Shown piece by piece: positions 53,138 through 62,802 of a stretch of DNA of 64,000 nt. This DNA comes from Eublepharis macularius (Eukaryota; Chordata; Lepidosauria; Squamata; Eublepharidae): positions 18,868,001 through 18,932,000 of the forward strand of contig NC_072801.1 of the NCBI RefSeq assembly GCF_028583425.1. Reading direction: 5' to 3'. How positions within the stretch are numbered: the stretch's first letter is position 1; each line of letters begins with the position of its first letter. Below the pieces are notes generated by a model. The model worked only from the letters and a program-made list of their open reading frames with translations, made no database searches and had not been told where the DNA came from. A program made the position numbers and the translations under genes.

Positions 53138-54156
53138 GTGAAATGTCTATGCTCACATTATGGTCAGTTGTGTTTTGAAGGTGAATAGGCCCTTTTCACC
53201 GTGAGGTGGTCCGGTTTACATGTGCATCTGAATGAGCTGGTAGAACGGAGAATGTCCCTCTTACCTTGCCCGGTGAGGGATGCCACACTGTGAAGTATAA
53301 AAATCTTCCTGCAACCAATATATTAGCACAATGGGGAGACTGGATTTAAGCTAGCTTGCTTCTTGCCATGGTAATTTTCTGTTTACAGAAGTGTTTCTCA
53401 CAAAGGAACATTCAAACAAGGAAAGCATCCTACGCCTTCAGGAATCTACCCTTGTATTCTGATGCACCGCATAATTGATAGCAAAATGGATCCTCATGTC
53501 GCTGTTGGTCTTTTTGTGATGTGCAAAGGGCGTTCATGTGTCTGCAGAGGCAGATTTCCTCCTGCAGACTCTCTCCTCCTAACTCACTCGTTTCCTTTGC
53601 AAAAGAGTGTTCTTTTCCTTTCTGGTTTCTTGCTTCCGGGGGGGGGGGGGACTGTAAAGAGGTTTCCAAAGGAGAAAATCTTTGGTTCAGATTAGAGAAG
53701 ACCGTGCTGTTTCTTACCCTTCTGCTTCTTGTAAGTTGACTTTTTATCTGTGGCGAACGATGGATAAATTGAGCTTTGTGCCGCTTCCATGTGCTTAGCT
53801 CAGGGGTGCTTGTAATCCAAGAATGGTAAAGGGCATAGCATCAAATTCTTTCAAGACTTGTGTTTTGTCACCAGTGGCAGTTTGCTTAATGAGCAGCTGA
53901 ATACTCGGTGGACTTGCCTGGTCTTACAATTTGCTAAATCATAGAAGTTAAGAGCCAACAACGCAAAACTTTCCTGTATGTGCCCAGCTGAGTGAAATTT
54001 TGGTTTTGCCTAGACTTCTAACCAACTTTTTTAGCTGCATGGGGACAGTTGTACTGAAGCTCATGACAACTCTTGGTTTGATGTGAAAGTTCAGATTTCA
54101 TTTACAGTTTTTCACCCCGCTCGTCTCCCCCCCCCCCCCGATGATATTAACAAAGC
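53138..54156 (+). other. Unassigned intron sequence
   Basis: Poly-G at 53638-53650 and poly-C at 54127-54139. No family recognised. Confidence 0.35.
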
Positions 54157-54520
54157 CAGGGCTCATTTTGAAGGGGAACACGCAGGAACGCAGTTCCGGT
54201 AGTTCCCCAAAGAGGTCACATGTCAGGTGGCCCCACTCACCTGACTCTCGGCCCTTTTGGGCCCATTTCAGCCTGGATTGGGGCCAAAACGGCCCGGATT
54301 GGGCCTCTGACGGGTGGTGGATCACTCTTCCGCTCAGCAGGAGCCCAATCCTGACCTTTTTGCCATTTTGGGCCCATTTTTGGCCCTGAATGGCCAGGAT
54401 TGGGTCCAAAACAGCCAGGATAGGTGATGTCAGGGGGTGTGGCATATGCAAATCAGTTATGCTAATGACACACTTCCGGTGATGGCAAGAGGCGTGACAT
54501 ATGCTACGAAATGACCCCTG
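54157..54520. mobile_element. hAT MITE (CAGGGCTCATTTTGAA family) with perfect TSD
   Basis: Left CAGGGCTCATTTTGAAGGGG and right CTACGAAATGACCCCTG are imperfect inverted termini. TSD AACAAAGC is perfect at 54149-54156 and 54521-54528. The interior repeats ATTGGGCC/GGCCCAAT-like words. It carries ATGCAAAT and TATGCTAAT near 54446-54464, resembling POU octamer sites. Confidence 0.94.
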
Positions 54521-55328
54521 AACAAAGCTAAATAGAAGCGTTGCTTGTTTTTTGCGTCAGTGGCATATAACAGGAAAATGATGTGAAAGTGCCTTCCAAA
54601 GAAACGAATGAAAATGGGAAATATGCCAAAGAACATAGACAAGATGGAAATGTTCCTGCCGAACATGTGCAAAAATCTAAACAAACAAACAAAATGTATG
54701 TTTATATACCCCGTGTGCCAGATTATCTGCTGTGCAAATTTTAGTGATTTTCCCCGTTTCTACAGTGAGCTTTCTCCCCCGGCTCTTGTCTTTCATAAAG
54801 CTGTACTTTTTTTTTTAATGTAGTCTGAAAAAACCATTTAAAATGTTGTTAAAGAATGTGCTATGCTAATAGGCTTAAAAATAATTCCCCCCGAGGAAGG
54901 ATTGGGCAGCGTTGATTAAGATGCCTTCCATTTGTTGCGGGAATGATATTTTATATTCTAAAGTAGTTCAGCAGAAAGAAAAGCTGAATTGACATATCTA
55001 TAAACAAGTTATTACTTTAGTGGCAGGATAATTGGCTAGGAAAACTGTATACATTTTCAAATACAGTGCCCTTGGTATTTAGTTTTATAAATATAAAGGG
55101 GGAGGTGTACTTCACATAAGAAGACCGATGGAGTGAGCTTTAAAAAAAAAAATTAAGAGAAGGGAAATAGCACTTACAAAATGTATTCTCACTCACTTGA
55201 GGGCAAAATCCTGTTTTCCTCCTGCCCTTCATGAAATTCCATGTGACTGAACAGTCCAGTGGCCATTCAGGCTCACTGCTGAACAAACTATCCATGCAGT
55301 GCCCTAGATCCTGATTTCCTTGTCAGCA
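54521..55328 (+). other. Unassigned intron sequence
   Basis: No family recognised; A/T-rich. Confidence 0.35.
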
Positions 55329-55515
55329 TGAAGTCATGGTTAGAGTGCTGGGCTGTGATGGATGAGACCTGCGTTCAAATTTCTGCTCAGCCCCAGGGCT
55401 CATCAGGCAACCTGGGACAGTCTGAGCACAACCTACGGAACAAAGTAGCGATGAGAATAAAATGGGGGAGAAGAGCACCATGTGAGCTGGCCTGAAAACA
55501 AAAATGAAACTGACA
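55329..55515 (+). repeat. MIR-like CORE-SINE
   Basis: AAGTCATGGTTAGAGTGCTG (box A), CCTGCGTTCAAATTTCTGC (box B), AACCTGGGACAGTCTGAGCA and GATGAGAATAAAATGGGGGA tail. Confidence 0.82.
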
Positions 55516-55644
55516 TTGAATACACTGGGCACCGGCCAAATTTCCACGAGAAGGTTGCTCTATAAATGGGGTGCCATCACAGAAAAGAGCTTGTTTTGTG
55601 TGGCCTTACTATGATGGTAGAAGGAGCAGGGCTTTGGGAGTAGG

Positions 55645-56023
55645 TAGGAATGCCAGTCCCCCGCCCTAACCCCCCACCCCACTCACTTGGCCGGCAGGGG
55701 AGGGAACATGACTCCCTGGGTGCGCTCCTGAGTGGCGCGGTGCACTCCCGTGTTTGGCAGCGGCCCAATTCAGGCCCGTTTGGGCCCAAATCAGGCCAGA
55801 TTCAACCCAGATTGGGCCGCTACAGAGTGCAGGAGCACTCAGATGCTCCACAGCAGTCGGGCTCGAATTGGGCCCGAATCAGGCCTGATTCGGCGCCCTG
55901 TGAAGCACAGGAGTGCTCCCAAGACACCACGTGGCGTGCACAATGATGTCACTTCCCAGAAGTATACGCAAAGAAAATGTCACCAACTTCTCGCCAGGAG
56001 GTTGAGAGGAACTGGCAAACCTA
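55645..56023. mobile_element. Mariner-like MITE with TAGGWNTGCCAG termini
   Basis: TAGGAATGCCAGTCCC at the left and GGAACTGGCAAACCTA at the right are inverted repeats, each with a terminal TA. The interior is a repeated inverted set of TTGGGCC, CAGGCC and GGCCCAAT words. 379 bp, non-coding. Confidence 0.85.
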
Positions 56024-56024
56024 G

Positions 56025-56130
56025 GAGCAGGTTGTCCCTCAAATACCCTGGCCTCAGGCCATGTAGAGCTTTAAAGGTCAGAGCTTGTCCTTTGAATTGA
56101 TCCAGAAGTGATTCAAAAACCTGTTTTGAA
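56025..56130 (-). mobile_element. L2-like LINE scrap
   Basis: The - strand reads QALTFKALHGLRPGYLRDNL, matching the KALHGLxPxYL motif near the C-terminus of L2-group proteins. Confidence 0.7.
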
Positions 56131-56224
56131 GGCACAGGGAAACTAGAGTGACACACATGCTGAATTTCCAGCAAAATTTGTGAAGGCCAAACAGGAGGAA
56201 CTAAGCATCCTGTGACTCCTTTCA

Positions 56225-56290
56225 TGAGTAGTGGATTTCTTGTGGCATAAGCTTTCACAGGCTTCATCAGATGCATGAAGTGTTATACCC
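56225..56290 (+). repeat. Diverged foldback-family half
   Basis: TTGTGGCATAAGCTTTCACA then GGCTTCATCAGATGCATGAA is the core of one arm of that family. Confidence 0.55.
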
Positions 56291-56507
56291 AGCTGGTATG
56301 GAGACAGATGCAAACAGAAACTGGGGTGGGGATCACAGAAAAAGGCTAATATCCTGGGACATGGATGGGTTGCATTACATTGCAGAGCTCAGATGGAAAC
56401 AAGATCCACTTGAGAGGAGCAATCCATTCGGACTGGGGTGTAGACCACTCCTGATTGTTGATTAATTAGCAAATTCAGATGAATTTGAACAGTGTACACA
56501 AAGTGTG

Positions 56508-56575
56508 CCCTGACCTGGATGTCCCGGGCTAGCCCAATCTCGTCAGATCTCAGACGCTAAGCAGGGTCAGCTGCG
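56508..56575 (+). repeat. 5S-derived SINE head fragment
   Basis: GCCCAATCTCGTCAGATCTC, then AGACGCTAAGCAGGGTCAG matches the 5S rRNA internal control region in sense. The 5' and 3' parts of a 5S gene are missing. Confidence 0.75.
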
Positions 56576-56630
56576 AATTGACAGCACTTTACACACAGAG
56601 TGTATAGTACACTGTCATGAGCTATCCTTT

Positions 56631-56833
56631 TAGGGTTGCCAGCTCCAGGTAGGGAAACATCTGGTGATTTGCGGGGGTGGAGCCTGGGGAGGGGCTGGAG
56701 CTCAGCAGGGTATAATACCATAGAGGCCACCCAACAAAACAGCCATTTTCTCCAGGGGAACTGATCCCTGTGTCTGGAAATCAGTTGTAATTGTGGGAGA
56801 TCTCCAGACCCCACCTGGAGGTTGGCAACCCTA
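56631..56833. mobile_element. Mariner-like MITE (GGTTGCCA family)
   Basis: TAGGGTTGCCAGCTCCAGGT and CCTGGAGGTTGGCAACCCTA are inverted termini with TA at both ends; interior as in 51091. Confidence 0.92.
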
Positions 56834-57301
56834 CCCTGCCTGCCCTCAGACCTTGTCGATTTTGCTGGTGTCATATCTGCATCCGAATTCTGACTCATCA
56901 TCAGCATTTCATGGGAAGCCATCCTTTGAATCCTCTGCTGAAATATCACAACCATTTAAGTCCATTATTTGAACTTCCAGGAAAGTTGAAGTACTTCCCC
57001 TGAGCCGGTTGGTTTTTGTTAATGTCTGATCTGTGTCCATTTTGTTCTCTTGCATAGAGGCACAATAGCTTCTGCTGCAAGGGAGTTTCCTTGTGAGGCA
57101 TTGGGGAGGAAGTCAAAGGACACTGGAGTTTGGTGTTGCACAAGCAATCCTTTTGTTCATGCCCATCTTCCTGCCTGCTCCCTCCCCTGCCATTTTCTAA
57201 CCTTGTATGCAGAACTATCCTCTCTTCCTTTCCAGCTGGCCCTGCTCTAGCTCATGGTTCTCCTTTAAACCAGAACTGCAAACTAGGGCAAGAAGCTTAG
57301 G

Positions 57302-57483
57302 GGCTGAATCCACACTTACCAGCACAGCGCTAAGCAGGCAGAGTGAGAGCATCTTTCTGGCGCGTTTTATGACATCATCGCACCACGAGAGCGGCATCAT
57401 GATGCGATGACGTCATAAAACGCGCCAGAAAGACGCTCTCTCTCTGCCTGCTTAGCGCTGTGCCGGTAAGTGTGGATTCAGCC
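57302..57483. mobile_element. 182 bp palindromic MITE with CRE site
   Basis: GGCTGAATCCACACTTACC and GGTAAGTGTGGATTCAGCC are perfect inverted termini. Over the outer 81 bases the arms differ at four places. The 3 bp flank AGG is present on both sides (57299-57301, 57484-57486). The right arm contains a full TGACGTCA at 57408-57415 and the left has TGACATCA at 57370-57377. Structure is as in 18644-18835. Confidence 0.9.
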
Positions 57484-57486
57484 AGG

Positions 57487-57773
57487 GAGCATCCCATAGA
57501 GGGCTGAGCAAATGTCCCTTCTTTCATTTTTTATATACAATGAAGGGCACTTATATGTTATACTAATAATTGTATATTAATGAACAGGTAACATTGAAAA
57601 ACGCTATACTTTTTACAAGGGAAAAAGGAACCGGAAAGCGGTACAAAAATAGAGAGTTGTGGGTTCAATTTGCTCGATGAGGAAGTGAAATTGAAAAGAG
57701 GGTTTCTAGGCGAGAACATCCAAAATGAGAAATTAAAATATTCCTACTTTTGTATGGTGTTTTCATTAATTTA
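57487..57773 (+). other. Unassigned intron sequence
   Basis: No family recognised. Confidence 0.35.
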
Positions 57774-57779
57774 ACATCC

Positions 57780-57955
57780 ATTAAGGCCCTCCTCGAGATA
57801 CTATCTTAGGTGAATATAGGAATGGGATCTACCGGCAGCATAGGGCCTTTTCAGTGGTTACCCCAACACTGTGGGAACTTACTTTCCTGAGAGGCTCCCG
57901 TTTCTTCTTCCTCCAGTATGTTTCTCTCAAAGCTTTTAAGCTATAGACGTAAGAA
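57780..57955 (+). mobile_element. L2-like LINE C-terminal scrap
   Basis: One frame reads AFSVVTPTLWELTFLRGSRF then QYVSLKAFKL, matching the VAAPxLWN...FKxxLK end of L2-group proteins. Confidence 0.65.
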
Positions 57956-57964
57956 AAGGCCCTC

Positions 57965-59088
57965 CATTCAAAATGCTGGAGCCAATGTAGATCTTCTCTG
58001 CAAGGAGCTCAGTTTGTTGGTACAACTTCTGTTACATGTTGAACTCATGTCATCATTTGTGATTCAGGAAAGGGTGATGTTTGCATTAAACAGTATCAGT
58101 TTATTAATTCCATTCTTTTCGAGATTAGTGTTAAACCCACTGTGCCGCTAACATACCAAATGATGGAAATGCCCTTTTCCCACCTAAACTCCCACCCCAG
58201 GCTTTCCATTAAACAAAGATACTAAGTTTAGCAAGGAAATAAGTTTGCTTTCAGCTTTTCAGTTCTTAAATGTGGATGAACAGCTGCCCTGGAGGGATTA
58301 AGCCACTCCTAGCACTCTCTTAAACAATGTTAGACTCTTCTGAGACCACTGAAGGCAATGGATTTAGAAGGGTGTAACTTTGCCTTAGGATAGCCTTAGG
58401 ATATAGCACCGTCACTGCAAGAGGCAAGCCATAACTCTGCAATCCCAGGCTGAGCCAGTTGGCCCAGGAAGATAAGGGGGAAGTGGAAGTCTCTTGGCCA
58501 ATAGCCCACCTTTTGATTCTTCAGGGAGACTTTTGTTTATTTCTTTTTCTGTAAATGTTAAGGGCTCTTCAGTCCCCCCCACCCCACAACCGGGAAGTTG
58601 AAACCGATTGCACTACGATGCAAAGCTGTGTGTGTGTTATGTTAGCTTCTGGATTTCGGCCAGTGTGAACTGAGCGCAGAGTCCAGCTGTGAATTAGCTG
58701 CTGTTCCTCTGTGGGAGGTATAAAAGAAGCAGCGAGTCTGTAATAGTCCTTAGGGAAACGGAAATGAAACTCTCTCGCTTCTGCGTAGTACTCTTTTTTT
58801 TTTTCCTAGGGAAAGTTTTGCGAGAAGGGAAGTTGGGTAGCATGGTATTTTGTTTTGTTAGCTTGTTTGTTTGCTTGCTCTCCACTATCTCCTGTCCTAA
58901 TTCAAAAGCCTGAATTGTGATACACTCACTACTACCCCTCCTTGCATTTCATGGGCTTTCGACCTTCAAGGTTCACATTTTTTTCCTTCTCTGTACCATA
59001 CGAATCAGTCACACCTCTGAATTTAGGCTCACATTCAGTGCAACAGTGGGAGATAACTGCCCCAATCGCGTGTTAAGTGAGGAAAAAG
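57965..59088 (+). other. Unassigned intron sequence
   Basis: Poly-T at 58794-58804. No repeat or exon recognised. Confidence 0.35.
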
Positions 59089-59150
59089 ATCATAGCTCAG
59101 TGGGTAGAGGACGTCCTTGGTGGTTTGAGGTTCCAAGCTGTTGAATCTCT
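59089..59150 (+). repeat. tRNA-derived SINE head, worn
   Basis: ATCATAGCTCAGTGGGTAGA resembles box A, and TTGAGGTTCCAAGC a weak box B. Fragment only. Confidence 0.45.
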
Positions 59151-59344
59151 TGAGGAATCCTTTCTGTGTCTTCTGGGCTTGAATAGGGACTTGGGTTTCC
59201 TCGCTCATTCTAGGTGCTAATAGCTCAGCATGATTCTCCTTTTATGGATGTTAATTACTTAGTCCTGCTTATGTCTCATGCTGTACTTTGATTAGATCTG
59301 ATTTTATGTTTAACCTATTCTTCCCATCTATAGACGGGTAGCAG

Positions 59345-59719
59345 TAGGAATACCAGATGACTTTCCACTGGCAACTCCTAACCCCCCTACCCCCGCCGCT
59401 GCTCGGTAGGGCAGTGGCAGAAAAAACACCAGAAAAATTGCTGTCATTCTAACAGTGTGACTTCACTTCCTGTGTGATGCCCAGAAGAGCCATCATTGTG
59501 TTGGGGTGATGTTCTAGGATTCTACTGAAACCCTGTGACAAAACCATAGAGTTTCAGTAGAATTCTAGAGAATTGGCCCGACAGATGACATCACTTCTGT
59601 AATTCAGCAGAAATGATGTTGTGCTGTCAAAGTGATGGCAATTGACAGTCATACTCCACCCCCCCCCCACCCCCCACACGAACCTCCTGCTTGTTGCCAA
59701 TACTTGGCTGGCAGCCCTA
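59345..59719. mobile_element. Mariner-like MITE with TAGG...CCTA ends
   Basis: TAGGAATACCAG at the left and TTGGCTGGCAGCCCTA at the right are worn inverted termini. Inside is a long inverted word pair TTCTACTGAAACC/GTTTCAGTAGAA. Same general type as 55645. Confidence 0.65.
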
Positions 59720-59724
59720 GGTAG

Positions 59725-60276
59725 AGTGCCTGCTTTGAATGGATTTAGTTCCCTTTGATTATTGTTTCTAACTGGCCTCTCTTTGTAAATTCTTGTAACT
59801 TTAGGTATAGATCTACTTGTAGTACATCTAATGAAGTGAGCTCTGGGATAAATGTTGTTAGTCTTCAAGGGGCTACGGGAGTTCTGTCTGATTTGCAGCA
59901 AGGCAAAGCTAGGCTTGAGGAGAATTTGTTATGGAGTCTAGGGCATTAGAGAGAGCTTTTACTGGTAAAAGATATGAGCGGGCAGTTTAGAGTGTGTTAG
60001 AGTGTCAAGATACAGTTAATTCTCATGTCTTAGATGTATGAAAAAGTGTGCATGTCAACTTCTGAATCCACTCAGGTTTGCTGAAAAATGTTTATAATAG
60101 AAATGTAAGAACAGATTTTTTCCCCTATATAATTGTTTCTTTTAAAAGAAACTGGTTAAGAGCATCTTGTTAGCCTCCCACGCCTATTACCCACTTAGCA
60201 GAAATAAAGAAAAGAGACGTGATTTGTCTTGAAACGGGGACTTCTCAGCTTGTGTAAAGCTGATACTGCATGCCCA
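59725..60276 (+). other. Unassigned intron sequence
   Basis: No family or exon recognised. Confidence 0.35.
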
Positions 60277-60868
60277 TGTGGGGTCTTGGTTAGAGTATTG
60301 GGCTAAGAACTGGAAGATCTAGGTTCAGATCCGCAACCTCAGTGGTTACTCAAATGGGAGGGCTGTATTGTAGGGATGTGGTCTCAGATGCTTCACTAAT
60401 AAGTTGGGGATCATAAACTTCATCACTATTTTTGCCTTATATATTATCTGCTGCTTTAAATATGTACTCCTATGTACAACCAGCGCTCCATGTTGTCTGA
60501 TGTCAGTCCTAGAATTGATTATGCTTTGCTCCAGTATTTTTTCTACTCTGTCTTGGATCCTTGTCTTTTAAACTTGTATCTGTTTACCTTATGATACCGT
60601 ATTGAAATGTACTTGATACTGATTGTATCAGCCTCATACTGTGTAATCCGCCTTGAGTCTCAGTGAGGAAGGCAGACTATAAATGACGTAAATAAATAAA
60701 CCTGCCGTGGAAGCTTGCCAGGTCACATTGGGCCGATCACACGCTTAGCCTAACCTACCTCACAGGGTTGTTGTGAGGATAAAATAGAGGAGAAGAGAAT
60801 GATGCAAGCTGCTTTGGTTCCTGTCGGGACTGAAATTAATGACGTAAAGAAATAAATCAACACTTGCT
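60277..60868 (+). repeat. MIR-like CORE-SINE split by a LINE-tail insertion
   Basis: The head is at 60277-60347 (GGTCTTGGTTAGAGTATTGG and AGGTTCAGATCCGCAACCTC); core and tail resume at 60703-60868 (CTGCCGTGGAAGCTTGCC, ACCTCACAGGGTTGTTGTGA). Between them lies a separate element ending in a tail of its own. Confidence 0.75.
60348..60702 (+). mobile_element. L2-like 3' UTR insertion inside a SINE
   Basis: A T-rich 3'-UTR-like segment ends in TAATCCGCCTTGAGTCTCAG, GGCAGACTATAAATGACG and AAATAAATAAA, the common L2/SINE tail. It has no coding part left. TSD is not clear. Confidence 0.6.
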
Positions 60869-60962
60869 CAGGGTGCAGTTTAATTTAAAACTTTGAGAGT
60901 TGGCAGCAAAAAGAGAAGTAGAAGTAAGTGGGAGGGCTGGGGTCAGGGTCGGTGAAGCCCTG

Positions 60963-61060
60963 GGCTTTTTCACACGGCTTACCGGCCACGGAACATCTCA
61001 CCGAGCTCCCAGAACGACAGCGTCTTCCTGCCGCAATTTCACGCAAGAACGGCCCCTCTC
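60963..61060 (+). mobile_element. Single arm related to the 18644 palindrome
   Basis: GGCTTTTTCACACGGCTTAC then CGGCCACGGAACATCTC parallels the start of the 18644 arm (GGCCGTTTCCAGACGGCTTA, CCTGCCTCCGGAACGTC). The other arm is missing or too changed. Confidence 0.55.
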
Positions 61061-61321
61061 CCTGGATTCATAATCTAGGTAAACTGCCTGTAGCAATATG
61101 CAGGACTGATGCCCGGTAATGCCACAGGTGATTGTGAAGAATGGTTCCCTTCCCTTTAGGGATGCTCCCACGTTTTAGACTTGAGCATCCCCATTTCTCT
61201 AAATCAAACCCATTCGTCACTGACTTCGAGCTACTCTTGGAGAGCAATGGGAACAGGGGACAGCTGAGGATGGGTCTGTTTCCTGCTATGCATTTCAACT
61301 CACTGCTTTTCTCCATGGAGG

Positions 61322-61532
61322 TTTGAACACATGAAGCTGCCTGCTAGTGAATCAGACCCCGGGTCCATCAAGGTCAGTCTTATTTACTCAGACTGGCAGC
61401 CGCTCTCCAGGTCTTAGGCAGAGGTTGTTCACATCATCTGCATCCTGGTTCTTTTTAACTGGATATGCCGGGGATTGAACCCAGGACCTTCTGTGTGCAA
61501 TGCAGCGGCTCTTCCACTGAGCCACAGCCCTC
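61322..61532 (-). repeat. Sauria-type SINE, antisense, near full length
   Basis: AACACATGAAGCTGCCTGCT (tail), GACCCCGGGTCCATCAAGGT, CTCAGACTGGCAGCCGCTCT, GGGGATTGAACCCAGGACCT (box B) and TTCCACTGAGCCACAGCCC (box A). Confidence 0.93.
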
Positions 61533-61620
61533 CTTGTGCGGTCCCTGTGTGGTCATCACAGTCCATCCTCATGGAAACCCCATAAGATGGCCAAGTGAAG
61601 CTTTTAACAGCCAAGCAGAG

Positions 61621-61668
61621 GGCTCAAATCCAAATCCAGTCCGCGGCTCGAATCCAAATCCAGTCCGC
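61621..61668 (+). repeat. Two tandem 24 bp units
   Basis: GGCTCAAATCCAAATCCAGT/CCGC and GGCTCGAATCCAAATCCAGT/CCGC differ at one base. Confidence 0.9.
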
Positions 61669-62331
61669 GCCTTTCTTCACCGAGCTGTTCCAGCTCTCTG
61701 GATTCAGCTAAGCGATCAGTTACACCGTTGTCAGGAACGTTCAGGCTTTAAAATGTTATGTTGGGTATCGCCACAGTCCTATTATGTGTCTGCACTTGAA
61801 AGGAAAGACGAGCCCATTCATTAATAAATGAAACCATTCCTGCTCATTCAGCCTGTAACCAGTGATACAACATGTCTGACCTTGTGTAACGGACAAGTTC
61901 AAAGACCTCGCATGGAGAGCTCTGTAATGCCCCGGCTCAGGCAGGTGTTATTACAAGGGGGAGGGAGACTTTCTTTAATGCTAACTCAGTACTCCTGCCA
62001 CAGATGTGATTTGCTTTTAGCAGTCAGGGTAGAGCCTGCAGCAGCTGCTTTGCTTTGCTTTTCTTTTTTTAAGTTGCAGGCAGCTTTTCACTCTTGAGCT
62101 CAGCATCGAACATATTTTAACAGAATTCTGAAAGTTGGTATAAATGTATAGATGTATAGAAATATCAGAAGCCAGCAGCAAAAGAATTAGTTTAACTAGC
62201 TCGTGTCAGTGTGTGTGTGAAACTCACCTTCCCAGCAAGATCTAGAACCTGGGGTTTCTCAACCTTGTTGAGACTTGGGATACTTTGGGGATAAGGGCAC
62301 CAAACAAAATGGCTGCCAGGTGATGCCAAGG
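61669..62331 (+). other. Unassigned intron sequence
   Basis: No repeat or exon recognised. Confidence 0.35.
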
Positions 62332-62802
62332 TAAGGTTGCCACTTCCAGGTTGGGAAATTCCTGGAGATTTGAGGGGTGGAACCTGAAGATTTGGGGAGA
62401 GGGTTTGGGGAGAGGAGGGACCTCAGTGGGGTATAATGCCATAGAGTCCATACTCCAAAGCAAGCATTTTAATAAAAATAATAATAACATTTGATTTATA
62501 TACTGCCCTTCAGGACAACTTAATACCCATTCAGAGCGGTTTACAAAGTATGTCATTATTATCTCCACAGCAATCACCCTGTGAGGTGAGTGGGGCTGAG
62601 AGAGCTCTTAGAAGCTGTGACTCACCCAAGGTCACCCAGCTGGCTTCAAGTGGAGCAGTGGGGAATCAAACCCGGTTCTATAGATTAGAGTCCCGTGCTC
62701 TTAACCATTATATCAAACTGGTTCTCCAGGGGAACTGATCTTTGTGGCCTGGTGATCAGTTATAATTCTGGGAGATCTCTAGACACCACCTGGAAGTTGG
62801 TA
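62332..62802. mobile_element. Mariner-like MITE (GGTTGCCA family) split by a SINE
   Basis: The left part 62332-62469 (TAAGGTTGCCACTTCCAGGT, GCCATAGAGTCCATACTCC) and the right part 62725-62802 (TCCAGGGGAACTGATC, GGGAGATCTCTAGACACCAC) join as in the 51091 copy when the SINE is removed. Confidence 0.9.
62470..62724 (-). repeat. tRNA/CORE-SINE, antisense, inside a MITE
   Basis: ACATTTGATTTATATACTGC (tail), CACCCTGTGAGGTGAGTGGG, CCCAAGGTCACCCAGCTGGC (core), GGGAATCAAACCCGGTTC (box B) and TCAAACTGGTTC (head). Complete. Confidence 0.93.

Noticed and set aside
56508-56575. 5S rRNA gene fragment as a functional RNA
   Set aside because: It is truncated at both sides and lacks a 5S start and terminator.
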